Notes: generated by a model not told the origin, from the letters alone. Positions 7,681 to 18,513 are shown, counted from the stretch's first letter. The stretch is DNA of 64,000 nucleotides from Endozoicomonas gorgoniicola (GCF_025562715.2 NZ_JAPFCC010000001.1:948501-1012500); one strand, 5' to 3'. Made by a program: numbers and translations.

Positions 7681-8952
7681 TTGGCAAAGCAACTGAAAGC
7701 TATTCGTGGCATGAACGATCTCCTGCCAGATCAGAGTCCGGCATGGCAATATCTTGAAGGTAAATTCCGGCAGCTGATGGCTAACTACGGCTACAGTGAG
7801 ATGCGTATGCCTATTGTTGAGCCCAGTGGCTTGTTCAGCCGTGGCATTGGTGCCGGTACCGATATTGTTGAAAAAGAGATGTACACCTTTGCTGACCGCA
7901 ATGGTGAAAGTCTGTCAATGCGTCCGGAAGCCACCGCAGGCTGTGTACGCGCAGCGATTCAGCATGGCCTGCTGTATAACCAGGTTCAGCGTCTGTGGAC
8001 GTCCGGCCCCATGTTCCGTTATGAGCGTCCGCAGAAAGGTCGTTACCGCCAGTTCTACCAGTTCAGTGTGGAAAGCTTTGGTATGGCCGGTGCGGACATT
8101 GATGCCGAACTGATTCTTCTCACCGCCCGTTTCTGGAAAGAGCTGGGGCTGACTGATCATGTGCGCCTGGAGTTGAATACCCTGGGTACGCTGGAGGCTC
8201 GTAAGAACTATCGTACAGCTCTGGTTGAGTACCTGAGCCGGTATGAATCCGAACTGGATGAAGACAGCCAGCGTCGCCTGAGCATCAACCCGATGCGTAT
8301 TCTCGACAGTAAAGATGCACGTACTCAGGAAATCGTTAAAGATGCGCCTGTCCTGCAGGATTATCTGGATGATGAGTCTCGCGAGCATTTTGAAACACTG
8401 AAGCAGATTCTTGATGCGGCAGGTGTTAACTATATTGTAAATCCAACCCTGGTGCGGGGGCTGGATTACTACAGTCGAACCGTGTTTGAATGGATTACAG
8501 ACAGCCTGGGCGCCCAGGGAACCGTGTGTGGCGGTGGTCGTTATGATGCCCTGGTGGAGCTGCTGGGTGGCAAGCCAACGCCCGCCGTTGGTTTTGCCAT
8601 GGGGCAGGAACGACTGGTCCTGCTGCTGGAAACCCTGAACCTGATTCCGGACAGCGTTAACAAGACCATTGATGTTGCGGTAGTTACCCGTGGTGAAGGT
8701 GTGAGTGGACGATCCATGCCGGTGCTGGAAACCATTCGCAACCGCCTGCCGGATCTTCGTATGCAGGTGAACTGCGGTGGCGGTTTCAAGGGGCAGATGA
8801 AGCGTGCATACAGCAGCGGCGCAGAGATTGCCCTGATTATGGGTGAAGACGAGCTGGCAGCCGGTACTGTCACTGTTAAGCCTCTGATCGGCGACGAACC
8901 TCAGCAGACCATGGACGTTAATGCAGCGATTGAGTACCTGCAGGCAAAATAA
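7681..8952 (+). CDS. hisS: Histidyl-tRNA synthetase
   Basis: A 423-residue class II aminoacyl-tRNA synthetase that charges tRNA-His. Visible signatures: MAKQLKAIRGMNDLLPD at the start, motif 2 (MFRYERPQKGRYRQFYQFSV), the histidine-specific LVRGLDYYSRTVFEW, GGGRYDALVELLGG, and motif 3 (AVGFAMGQERL). The C-terminal anticodon domain starts near residue 330. The start codon is TTG at 7681; no ATG lies close enough upstream, and the TTG-encoded start gives the conserved N-terminus. About 105 bases separate it from rodZ, where ispG would normally lie. Confidence 0.96.
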   Translation: MAKQLKAIRGMNDLLPDQSPAWQYLEGKFRQLMANYGYSEMRMPIVEPSGLFSRGIGAGTDIVEKEMYTFADRNGESLSMRPEATAGCVRAAIQHGLLYNQVQRLWTSGPMFRYERPQKGRYRQFYQFSVESFGMAGADIDAELILLTARFWKELGLTDHVRLELNTLGTLEARKNYRTALVEYLSRYESELDEDSQRRLSINPMRILDSKDARTQEIVKDAPVLQDYLDDESREHFETLKQILDAAGVNYIVNPTLVRGLDYYSRTVFEWITDSLGAQGTVCGGGRYDALVELLGGKPTPAVGFAMGQERLVLLLETLNLIPDSVNKTIDVAVVTRGEGVSGRSMPVLETIRNRLPDLRMQVNCGGGFKGQMKRAYSSGAEIALIMGEDELAAGTVTVKPLIGDEPQQTMDVNAAIEYLQAK

Positions 8953-9027
8953 CCCTGATACCTGTATCTGCAACTGTCAGGTACAGGTGGCTGAGATGAT
9001 TAGAAAAGGTTTCTCAGGAGTAAAAGT

Positions 9028-9702
9028 GTGAACCGTACTGACGAAGAAGAAGTTGAGCTGCTTAAGCGCGTCTGGAATGAATATGGCAAACCAGCCGTTT
9101 ACGGTGTAGTGATTACCATGGCGGCCATTTTTGGCTACAAGGCTTATCAGAAGAATCAGCATGAAACTGCCTCTGCGGCTTCTGCCCTGTATCAGAATCT
9201 GCTGGAAACCACTCAGGCAGGCCAGATGGCTGAAGCCCTGTCAGAAGAGCAGAAAACCACGATGACTCATGTGGTCAGCAATCTGCAGGACGACTACAGT
9301 GGTACCCGTTATGCATCGTTCGCTACCATGATTCAGGCTCAGCAGCAGGTGCTGGAAAATGACCTTGACTCTGCCCGGGCTTCTCTGGAATGGGTACTGG
9401 ACAACAAGCCTGAAGCGGAAGTAGAGCAGGTGGCTCGTGCGCGTCTGGCTCGCGTTATTCTGGGGCAGGGCGACGAGCATGCTCAGGCTGCGCTGGATAT
9501 TCTGGCTGCTGGTAAAGCGGACGAAGCATTCATTGCAACCGTTGAAGGTGTGCGCGGTGATGCCTATGTTGCTCTGGGACAGCTGGACAAGGCACGCGAT
9601 GCCTATCAGAAAGCGCTGGACGCTGCCCGTGACCACGGTGAGTCCCTGCCTGTTCTGCAATTCAAACTGGACGATCTGGCAGCTAACGTAAAAGAGGGCT
9701 AA
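9028..9702 (+). CDS. yfgM: YfgM-type ancillary SecYEG translocon protein
   Basis: A 224-residue inner-membrane protein with a short cytoplasmic N-terminus (NRTDEEEVELLKRVWNEYGK), one membrane segment at about residues 22-40, and a periplasmic TPR domain (ARASLEWVLDNKPEAEVEQV, then DKARDAYQKALDAARDHGES). In E. coli YfgM works with PpiD at the Sec translocon. The start is GTG at 9028, with CAGGAG 8 bases before it. It lies 3 bases before bamB, as expected in this cluster. Confidence 0.9.
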   Translation: MNRTDEEEVELLKRVWNEYGKPAVYGVVITMAAIFGYKAYQKNQHETASAASALYQNLLETTQAGQMAEALSEEQKTTMTHVVSNLQDDYSGTRYASFATMIQAQQQVLENDLDSARASLEWVLDNKPEAEVEQVARARLARVILGQGDEHAQAALDILAAGKADEAFIATVEGVRGDAYVALGQLDKARDAYQKALDAARDHGESLPVLQFKLDDLAANVKEG

Positions 9703-9705
9703 TGC

Positions 9706-10857
9706 ATGGAAAGGTTTTTCAGATCGCTGCTGGTTGTCACCCTGTCACTGGGTTTGACGGCCTGTGGTATGTTCTCCAAGGATGAAGAAGAGATTCGTAC
9801 CCCCAAACCACTGACCAGTTTTGAAGCCAGTGTTGAAATGAAGCAGGTCTGGTCTCAAAGCATTGGTGAAGGTGTTCAGGGCGGTTATGAGCAGCTGAAA
9901 CCTTCTGTTTTTGGCGATGTCATCTATTCTGCCGGGGCTGAAGGCTCCATTACAGCGTTGGAGGTTGAGACCGGTAAGCGGGTCTGGAATCGCAAGCTGG
10001 GCGTTCAGGTTGGTGGTGGCATTAATGCCATGCAGAGCATGTTGCTGCTGGGTACCCTGGATGGGCGCGTGCTGGCTCTGAGCGCTGAAGATGGCAGTGA
10101 CCTCTGGGAAACCCGTGTTAGCAGTGAAGTGATTTCTGTTCCTCAGGTGAGCGGCGATACGGTGGTTGTGCAAACTATTGACGACACCGTCACGGCTATT
10201 AATGCAGAAAATGGCAAAATCATCTGGGTGCAGGAGAATCTGCAGCCAGCTCTGACGCTTCGTGGCTCCAGCTCTCCACGTATTGAAAATGGTGCTGTTT
10301 TTGCCGGTTTCCACAGTGGTGAAGCCAGAGCTTATCGCATTGAAGACGGTACGCCATTGTGGGTCAGCAAAGTAGCTTTGCCGAAAGGCTCCTCGGAGCT
10401 GGAGCGTATGGTTGATATTAACGCGTCACCACTGATTGTGGGGGATAGCGTGTTTATGGTCAGCTATCAGGGCAATGCTGCCGCACTGGATATGTACAGT
10501 GGCCGGGTACGCTGGAATCGTGAAATTTCCAGTTACAAATCCATGTCTTCCGGGTTTGGTTCCCTGTACCTGACGGATCAGGACAGCTATGTCAGCTCCA
10601 TTGATCAGCGTACTGGTGCGGTTGGCTGGCGTCAGGATCAGCTGGAATATCGTCAGGTCAGTGCGCCGGCTGCGTATAGCAGCTATGTCGCAGTGGGTGA
10701 CCTCGATGGTTATGTCCACCTGTTGTCCCAGGTGGATGGCAGTATGGTGGGGCGCTACAAGGTAGGGACAGCCATTAAGGCACAGCCGGTATCCGCTGGT
10801 GACCTGCTGTTTGTACTGGATGCCAAAGGCAAGTTGTACGCGCTGGACAGAAAATAA
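9706..10857 (+). CDS. bamB: Outer-membrane protein assembly lipoprotein BamB
   Basis: A 383-residue lipoprotein of the BAM complex that inserts beta-barrels into the outer membrane. The signal peptide ends in LTAC with the lipidated cysteine at residue 20. The rest is an eight-bladed PQQ-type propeller, seen in repeated blades such as ALEVETGKRVWNRKLG, ALSAEDGSDLWETRV, AINAENGKIIWV and ALDMYSGRVRWNREI. It directly follows yfgM and precedes der. A strong terminator after it suggests der has its own promoter or relies on read-through. Confidence 0.95.
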   Translation: MERFFRSLLVVTLSLGLTACGMFSKDEEEIRTPKPLTSFEASVEMKQVWSQSIGEGVQGGYEQLKPSVFGDVIYSAGAEGSITALEVETGKRVWNRKLGVQVGGGINAMQSMLLLGTLDGRVLALSAEDGSDLWETRVSSEVISVPQVSGDTVVVQTIDDTVTAINAENGKIIWVQENLQPALTLRGSSSPRIENGAVFAGFHSGEARAYRIEDGTPLWVSKVALPKGSSELERMVDINASPLIVGDSVFMVSYQGNAAALDMYSGRVRWNREISSYKSMSSGFGSLYLTDQDSYVSSIDQRTGAVGWRQDQLEYRQVSAPAAYSSYVAVGDLDGYVHLLSQVDGSMVGRYKVGTAIKAQPVSAGDLLFVLDAKGKLYALDRK

Positions 10858-10900
10858 TACTTAGTCAGAACCCTGCTGGTTCTGACCGTTAGTTTCTCAT

Positions 10901-10941
10901 CGGGCTGAATCCTGAACAGGTTCAGCCCGTTTTGTGTTTTT
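10901..10941 (+). terminator. Rho-independent terminator after bamB
   Basis: Arms CGGGCTGAA (10901-10909) and TTCAGCCCG (10921-10929), with an inner CCTG/CAGG pair, make a near-continuous stem followed by TTTTGTGTTTTT. Another stem (GTCAGAACC / GGTTCTGAC, about 10864-10886) lies just before it. Confidence 0.88.
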
Positions 10942-11049
10942 AAAACTGCTGTGAAAACCATAGGGTGCTTACAGCAGTTCGTTTTAAAATGTTGCCGGTT
11001 TGTTTTCTGTTCGAAGAAAGCGCCCGGTGGCGTTGATGGTAAGAGACGT

Positions 11050-12525
11050 ATGGTTCCTGTTATTGCTCTGGTAGGGCGTCCCAATGTGGGCAAGTCCACC
11101 CTGTTTAATCGCCTGACGCGCTCCCGTGATGCGCTGGTGGCTAATGTCGCTGGACTGACCCGTGACCGTAAATACGGTGAAGGTAAAATTGGTGCCAGTC
11201 CCTATATTGTTGTTGATACCGGTGGTATCAGTGGTGATGAGGAAGGCATTGATTCCGTTATGGCAGAGCAGTCTCTGGCGGCTATTCAGGAGGCGGATAT
11301 TGTTCTGTTCCTTGTGGATGCCCGTGCGGGTCTGACTGCAGCGGATGAGATGATTGCTGATCATCTGCGTAAGCAGAACAAGCGTTATCATCTGGTACTC
11401 AACAAGACCGACAGTATTGATGCGGATCAGGCGGAAGCAGACTTTGCTGTACTGGGTTTTGGTGAAGCATTTCATATTGCTGCCGTTCACGGCCGTGGCG
11501 TGCGGGGCATGATTGATGGCGTACTGGAAGAGAACAAGGCGCTGAACCCGGAAGAGTTCGATGAAGAATACGAGACGGAAACGGTAAAGGCGCGCGGTAT
11601 CAAGATTGGTATTGTCGGTCGCCCGAATGTGGGCAAGTCGACCCTCGTTAACCGCCTGCTGGGTGAAGACCGTGTGGTGGTTTATGACCAGGCGGGTACT
11701 ACCCGTGACAGTGTGTACATTCCTTATGAGCGTTTTGGACAGGAATACACTCTGATCGATACGGCCGGTGTGCGTCGTCGTGGCAAGGTACATGAGATTG
11801 CCGAGAAGTTCTCGGTGGTCAAAACGCTGAAAGCCATCGAAGATGCCAATGTGGTTGTGCTGGTGGTGGATGCCCGCGAAGGTATTGTGGAGCAGGATCT
11901 GCACATGCTGGGCTTTATTCTGGATGCTGGTCGCGCGGTGGTGATTGCGGTCAACAAGTGGGACGGCATGAAGGAAGAAGAACGCAAGCGCGTGAAGGAA
12001 GAGTTGTCGCGCCGCCTGGAGTTTATCAACTTCGCCCGGATTCACATGATTTCCGCACTGCATGGTACAAATGTTGGGCATCTCTATGAGTCGATTGATG
12101 AAGCGTACGAGTGTGCCACACGTAAGCTGTCCACAAATCAGCTGACTCGCATTCTTGAAGATGCGGTGAAAATTCATCAGCCGCCCATGGTTCGCAACCG
12201 CCGTATCAAGTTGCGTTACTGCCATGCGGGCGCGATGAATCCGCCGACGATTATTATCCACGGTAACCAGACGGAAGAAGTGCCGGCTTCTTACAAGCGC
12301 TATCTCGAAAATACTTTCCGCAAAGTGCTGAAGATTATGGGAACGCCGATTCGTATTGAGTTCCGCACCAGTGAGAACCCTTATGAAGACCGTAAGCGTG
12401 AACACCGGAAGAATACGGGTGAAGGTCGCAAGGTGACCCATAAGCGTCGTACGATTGAGGTCAGCGAGAAAAAACTGAACAAGAAAAAGAAGAAGGTGCA
12501 AACTCGCAGAAAAGGGACTTCCTGA
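11050..12525 (+). CDS. der: Ribosome-assembly GTPase Der (EngA)
   Basis: A 491-residue GTPase with two tandem G domains that helps 50S subunit maturation. P-loops GRPNVGKS appear near residues 8-15 and again near 190-197. The G3 motif DTGG and its second-domain counterpart DTAG, and G4 motifs NKTD and NKWD, are also present. The C-terminal KH-like domain is followed by a lysine-rich tail. The ATG at 11050 (MVPVIALVGRPNVGKS) is preferred over one at 10951, which would lie inside the terminator region. It closes the conserved cluster. Confidence 0.96.
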   Translation: MVPVIALVGRPNVGKSTLFNRLTRSRDALVANVAGLTRDRKYGEGKIGASPYIVVDTGGISGDEEGIDSVMAEQSLAAIQEADIVLFLVDARAGLTAADEMIADHLRKQNKRYHLVLNKTDSIDADQAEADFAVLGFGEAFHIAAVHGRGVRGMIDGVLEENKALNPEEFDEEYETETVKARGIKIGIVGRPNVGKSTLVNRLLGEDRVVVYDQAGTTRDSVYIPYERFGQEYTLIDTAGVRRRGKVHEIAEKFSVVKTLKAIEDANVVVLVVDAREGIVEQDLHMLGFILDAGRAVVIAVNKWDGMKEEERKRVKEELSRRLEFINFARIHMISALHGTNVGHLYESIDEAYECATRKLSTNQLTRILEDAVKIHQPPMVRNRRIKLRYCHAGAMNPPTIIIHGNQTEEVPASYKRYLENTFRKVLKIMGTPIRIEFRTSENPYEDRKREHRKNTGEGRKVTHKRRTIEVSEKKLNKKKKKVQTRRKGTS

Positions 12526-12596
12526 GGCTTTGACCTAAAAAGCCCGGGTAACTTTTGTCTGAAGATTTTATAAAGCGACCTGAAGACTAATTGGGA

Positions 12597-12633
12597 GCAG
12601 CAAAGGCGGCTGATTTTCAGACCGATTTGCTGC
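12597..12633. terminator. Possible bidirectional hairpin after der
   Basis: Inverted arms GCAGCAAA (12597-12604) and TTTGCTGC (12626-12633) lie between the der stop and the end of the ADP-ribosyltransferase pseudogene. There is no strong T-run on either side, so terminator function is only a suggestion. Confidence 0.4.
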
Positions 12634-12693
12634 TGCCACGCTACGGCATGGGTGTTTACTTCCGGTCAGGTTCCTGGATAACTTCAGAGCCCG

Positions 12694-12701
12694 GATTTTT
12701 C
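12694..12701 (+). repeat. 8-bp target-site duplication, left copy
   Basis: GATTTTTC directly abuts the left inverted repeat of the ISL3 element and is repeated exactly at 14032-14039. Eight bases is the normal ISL3-family duplication. Confidence 0.93.
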
Positions 12702-14031
12702 GGTTCTTCCCTGTTTTAAGTGGGTAGTTTTCAACGACGTACGCCAGTGGGGTACAAGTCCAAGCCTCCAAGATGAAAGTAGATCGCTGTCTTATATCTT
12801 TCACGGTTTCGAAAGCCACAAGCCCGATTCTTCAAACTCTGAATCTTGCTGTTCACTCCCTCTGCTCGACCGTTATTAGCCTCAAGGACAATAGCGTTGA
12901 TGATACCCCACAAGTGCTCTTTGACCGTTCTGGCAACTTCTTTTATGGGCTCAAGCCGACATCTCTGCGCCCAGCATAGCCACCTCTTCCAGGCCTTGAT
13001 TGCCCAAGCTCTGGACTTGTAATTCCATAAGCTCATTGCCATTTGCCGGATGGCCCAGGCGCGAGCTGTTTTAAGTGTCGAGTTTCTCAGTGGTTCGAAG
13101 TTATCCCACTGCTCTTCAGACATGTTTTCAGGGTTAGTCAGCCAGTCGTAGCGAGTCCCCTTAAGCAGCTCTACACCTTGGTTTACAAGGGCTTTGTTCT
13201 CTTCTATCCGAACCTTGTTGACAGCTTTACCCAGAGACTGAGCAACGTGAAACTTATCAAATGCAATCTTCTGATCTGCGTCTGGAACATTCTCACTGAC
13301 TGACTTGATGTAAGCCTTGGACATGTCCATCGTCACGCATTCGATCCCCTCTTTATGGTCATAGGGCAGTGTGTCAAAGTACTCGTTGAGACTGTCACTT
13401 TTACGGTCATCAGAAACGTGAATAACAACGCCTTGGTCGTGGTCAGTGACCACTGTGACGTATTCATGATGCTTTTGAAATGAGGTTTCATCAACAGCGA
13501 TTCGTTTTGGTGGCTTAGCATCACGACGAGCCAGTCCTCTCTTCACTGCACGCTGCTGAATACCGTCTATGGCATTCCAACCAAGCTTCATTTGTCGTGC
13601 AACTGCCTTCGTAGTTGCCTCCTTTAGCCAGTCAATAACAAGGGCTTCAAACAGAGCTGTATATCGAGAGTCAGATTCAGCCCAGGGCACATTGATGGCT
13701 AACACCTTATGCTCAGGGCACTGGGTCCGTGGAACCCTGGCAACTAGAATAGTCTGAAACTGACAGGTATCCAGATGACGCCACTTCTGAGTGATGTGGT
13801 CGTAGCCAGAGCAGGGCTTATCGCAAACACTGCATTTGCAGGCCTTTTTACCATTGTGTTCAATGAATACCCGAACCTGTTGATCCTGTAATGACAATTC
13901 AACTTCAGAAACGAACCAAGGAGACTCAATACCCAGTATTTGAGAATAGAGTTGCTTATCACGCATCGGTGCATCCTTGCATTGAGTGCTTCAGAATATA
14001 ATAAATCACCCACTCAAATTGAGGAAGAGCC
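12702..14031 (-). mobile_element. ISL3-family insertion sequence, 1330 bp
   Basis: The element is bounded by imperfect inverted repeats of about 30 bases: the left end starts GGTTCTTCCCTGTTTTAAGT and the right end, read inward, GGCTCTTCCTCAATTTGAGT; both continue with GGGT. Perfect 8-bp direct repeats (GATTTTTC) flank it, so insertion is recent or at least undisturbed. It carries one full-length transposase. It interrupts codon 223-224 of the ADP-ribosyltransferase gene. Confidence 0.93.
12731..13966 (-). CDS. ISL3-family transposase
   Basis: A 411-residue DDE transposase. The N-terminus has a zinc-finger pattern (CKCSVCDKPCSGYDH) followed by the ISL3-type WRHLDTCQFQTILVARVPR. The catalytic core contains IAVDETSFQKHHEYVTVV and CVTMDMSKAYIKSV, and the C-terminus NGRAEGVNSKIQSLKNRACG carries the last acidic residue of the triad. 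Full length and undamaged, so the element may still be active. Confidence 0.93.
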   Translation of the reverse strand: MRDKQLYSQILGIESPWFVSEVELSLQDQQVRVFIEHNGKKACKCSVCDKPCSGYDHITQKWRHLDTCQFQTILVARVPRTQCPEHKVLAINVPWAESDSRYTALFEALVIDWLKEATTKAVARQMKLGWNAIDGIQQRAVKRGLARRDAKPPKRIAVDETSFQKHHEYVTVVTDHDQGVVIHVSDDRKSDSLNEYFDTLPYDHKEGIECVTMDMSKAYIKSVSENVPDADQKIAFDKFHVAQSLGKAVNKVRIEENKALVNQGVELLKGTRYDWLTNPENMSEEQWDNFEPLRNSTLKTARAWAIRQMAMSLWNYKSRAWAIKAWKRWLCWAQRCRLEPIKEVARTVKEHLWGIINAIVLEANNGRAEGVNSKIQSLKNRACGFRNRERYKTAIYFHLGGLDLYPTGVRR

Positions 14032-14039
14032 GATTTTTC
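14032..14039 (+). repeat. 8-bp target-site duplication, right copy
   Basis: GATTTTTC, identical to 12694-12701, directly after the right inverted repeat of the ISL3 element. Confidence 0.93.
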
Positions 14040-14588
14040 CAGCTAAAGTCGCCCTTGTATTCATCGCTTTGATAGAATTTTGTGTGATCACCATTTTTGA
14101 AAAAACCAACTATCGTCTCAAAAGGAAGTGGATTCTCAAAGCAAACCTCATAAGAGGTCTCAAACGGTTGACCAGGATAAAGTTTTTCCAATGTGTAATC
14201 TGCATCCAGGCCGTAATTTTTTGCAAGCTTTGCATCGATCATATATTTGTTTGGTATTGGTCTTCCCATTTCCATCATGCGGGAAGGTGAATCTTGTTTC
14301 TCCTGAAGAAGTGGATCATTTATATAGTTAATATTTTTTGAGGTCGCGACCAGGGTTTCACGTTCATAACAGGAGCTTACGCATAATTTCCATTCGTCAT
14401 ATAAAATGGATTCACAGATCTGCTTTATATGGATTGAATCATTTGGTTCTCTTTGTTTTCTGGGGAGAAAACCTCCCGCCTCTTTTAGTTCTGTTATGCT
14501 TCTGTAGTCGCAACGATAAACCAAGCCAGAAAAATAGGACTGTTCAATTTTTCCTTCACGAGTGGTTTTCTGTAAGGATTTGCAGTCG

Positions 14589-16318
14589 CCTAACCCGAAT
14601 ATTTCATAAATGAGCAACAAGTTCCGGAAAAAACATCCCATTCTGATTTTTTCGGAGGTCTGTTGCTCTACTGTCCATGAAAAAGGTATTACAACCCGAA
14701 CTCACCATTAATTCGGATGTTTTTTGATCAGCACCTGCTTTTTCAGGACAACAGAATTCCCCAACACTCTTTCTGTTGGTCGCTATTTTATTCTGATTGA
14801 GTTTATGAAGCTGACTATCCCGGTCGAGGCAGCGGCATTGAATAAAAGACTTCGGTTATATGCTGCAAAAGCCCTTTTATTGGACAGCTGCGGGGCAAGT
14901 GAAGTTTGATTCGGTCTTTATACTCAACCACTTTAACCGCGACCTTACAAAGTTTTGTGATCACGGTTGATGGCTGTGCCTTTTCCAGCTCCGTACCTTT
15001 CAGTGCCTTGGTTCTCAGCTCATAGTGAAGAACATAAGCAGCGCAGGCGTAAAACATTCTCAGGTGATTTGCCAGAAAGCCTTGATCTGACAAGCGATCA
15101 CCGGACAAATCACTTTTCAGATGCTTAATGAAGTTCTCATCCTGCCCTCTGGGACAATAAAGGTCTTCATATATTTCCTCGGGGGAAGCCTCCATCATCG
15201 AAGTCACAATAAAGCGGGGATTGTCGCCTTTCTGGTTGACCTCTGCCTTATAGATTATCCGGGTGTCCAGCCCTTTCCAGCTTTTTGCCTGATAGTCCGT
15301 TTCTCCGTAGAGCCTGAGTCGCTCAGGCTCTGGCATGTTGTTCAGTTTTGCCAGCCCGGTTTTAACGTCGAGAGCTTTCCGCGCTTCATCCAGCAACTCT
15401 TTGGCTTTAGGTCGCAAGGCCGTCTTGTGTCCTGCGCCTTTTCCCAGCACGTAGTCGGAGTGAGGGTCATCCTGAACAACCTGCATTAACTCTGGTTGGG
15501 CAAAGTGGCTATCCCCACGAACCAGTAAATGGGTTTTCGGCCATCTTGTACGGATCAGCTTAATGAGGCGCTGGAGAATAGCTGCATTCTCTCGGCCTGT
15601 GGGTGTTTTTCCAGGACGCAGGATCGAAGTGATCAGCTTGCCGCTGAGCCCCTCAAAGATCATTAAGGGCAAGTAACAGTAGTCTTGATATTTGGCGTTG
15701 AACAGGTTCATCTGCTGGCCGCCATGGGTGATAGCAGGCGTATGATCCAGGTCGATAATGATGGCTAATGGCGGGTATTCATAACTGCTGATGAAGTGAT
15801 CAGCCAGTGCTTTGGTCATATTATAAATATCCCGTTTGGTCATGGACTGACCAAGCCTTGTATACGTTGGAGCGGAAGCCAGATGGTTATCATCGTCCAG
15901 TGGGTTTCTTCCATTGGCAAGCTTAAAGATTGGGTCTTTACGCAGATGGTTGCTGTCGTTTGCATCTTCATAACCACAGGCCATTTGCAAAACTCTTTGG
16001 GCAATGAGTTCTTGCAGGGTGTGGTCGATGTAGGATTGATGACGTTTATCGTCAATGCCGTCAGTCAGCCTGGATATGATACCGCTGTGAAGCATTGTTT
16101 CACGTAGCATCAGGGCGCCAAAATCAGAGGATAATTCTCCGCCATTGAAGTCTGCCCGGATAGTTTTTCCGTTGGAGGGGTGAAAACGAAGCTGTTCTTG
16201 TGTAAATTTGTTCATGGCAAGTTCCGGTTTGCTTCTTCCGAAGCATTTTTTTGGTCGACCCAATTATATCAAGTGATTGGGCGGAACTTGCCTCTTTTTA
16301 TGAAATATCCGGGCTAAG
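14589..16318 (-). mobile_element. IS1380-family insertion sequence, about 1730 bp
   Basis: Ends are defined by long imperfect inverted repeats. The left end reads CCTAACCCGAATATTTCATA, then AATGAGCAACAAGTTCCG. The right end read inward gives CTTAGCCCGGATATTTCATA, then AAAAGAGGCAAGTTCCG. The exact terminal base could be off by one or two. I found no matching 4-bp target duplication at these borders (GTCG left, GGTT right), so the flanks have drifted or the ends are slightly misplaced. Removing 1730 bases joins the two sides of the ADP-ribosyltransferase gene in frame. Confidence 0.82.
14815..16215 (-). CDS. IS1380-family transposase
   Basis: A 466-residue DDE transposase. The acidic residues appear in LAIIIDLDHTPAITHGGQQ, LLVRGDSHFAQPELM and CPRGQDENFIKHLKSDLSGD. 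The C-terminal FLANHLRMFYACAAYVLHYE is typical of the family. I start it at the ATG at 16215 (MNKFTQEQLRFHPSNGKT); a TTG at 16263 would add 16 basic residues near the element end. No frameshift or stop is seen. Confidence 0.9.
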   Translation of the reverse strand: MNKFTQEQLRFHPSNGKTIRADFNGGELSSDFGALMLRETMLHSGIISRLTDGIDDKRHQSYIDHTLQELIAQRVLQMACGYEDANDSNHLRKDPIFKLANGRNPLDDDNHLASAPTYTRLGQSMTKRDIYNMTKALADHFISSYEYPPLAIIIDLDHTPAITHGGQQMNLFNAKYQDYCYLPLMIFEGLSGKLITSILRPGKTPTGRENAAILQRLIKLIRTRWPKTHLLVRGDSHFAQPELMQVVQDDPHSDYVLGKGAGHKTALRPKAKELLDEARKALDVKTGLAKLNNMPEPERLRLYGETDYQAKSWKGLDTRIIYKAEVNQKGDNPRFIVTSMMEASPEEIYEDLYCPRGQDENFIKHLKSDLSGDRLSDQGFLANHLRMFYACAAYVLHYELRTKALKGTELEKAQPSTVITKLCKVAVKVVEYKDRIKLHLPRSCPIKGLLQHITEVFYSMPLPRPG

Positions 16319-16674
16319 GGTTTGCACTTCAGGTGATTGAATTGAGCTGGGGTAACCTCTATTGGGGCTTGTATTTGTGTGCAGCTGGCTGCTGTTTTAG
16401 TCTTTTCCAAATTCAAAGAAGTTGCTTCCATAATATATATCCCTATTGGTGATGTTTCCTTAAGCGGCAGCAATATAAGCCTTGGTGGCAGTTAATAAAG
16501 GCGCATTTGCATTTATTTATATTGCTGATAACTCAGACAATGGTTTTCTAAAAGATTCAACCCTGTTGAGTTAGTATTCCTAACAAAAAACAAACAAACC
16601 ATTTAAAGCAATGATAATCTGTTGATTAATACCAAGGTTGTTCTGCACGAAGAATGCCCTTGGAAAAATAGTTG

Positions 16675-18513
<1,839 letters not shown>

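Larger units (their letters stand above)
12656..16431 (-). pseudogene. Enterotoxin-A-like ADP-ribosyltransferase gene, split by two IS elements
   Basis: Three pieces (16431-16319, 14588-14032, 12693-12656) rejoin into one open frame of exactly 708 bases (235 codons plus TAA) once the ISL3 element with one 8-bp target copy and the IS1380 element are removed. The protein starts MEATSLNLEKTKTAASC with no signal peptide. Residues 62-81 (VYRCDYRS..ELKEAGGFLPR) match the YRADSRPPDEIKQSGG..PR region of heat-labile enterotoxin A, including the NAD-binding arginine (R63). The STS motif appears as VSSC (108-111). The catalytic loop aligns TSYEV..ENPLPFETIVGF to QEV..GGIPYSQIYGW, keeping E185, but the first glutamate of ExE is S183. 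Lack of a signal peptide fits a type III effector. The gene is now certainly broken. Confidence 0.72.

Noticed and set aside
10984..12501. A 505-codon minus-strand frame opposite der
   Set aside because: It lies wholly antisense to the strongly conserved der gene, and its translation has no recognisable domain. Such long antisense frames are a by-product of codon bias.
14589..14641. The N-terminal MGCFFRNLLLIYEIFGLG of the middle fragment as a signal peptide
   Set aside because: These codons lie inside the IS1380 inverted repeat, not in the original gene. The true N-terminus is on the far side of the element, at 16431.
14704..14725. Left end of the IS1380 element at ACCATTAATTCGGATG
   Set aside because: A much longer match to the right inverted repeat was found at 14589, which also gives an in-frame rejoining of the target gene.
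16264..16473. A separate 69-residue gene
   Set aside because: Its last third is IS1380 sequence; the first part is the displaced 5' end of the ADP-ribosyltransferase gene.
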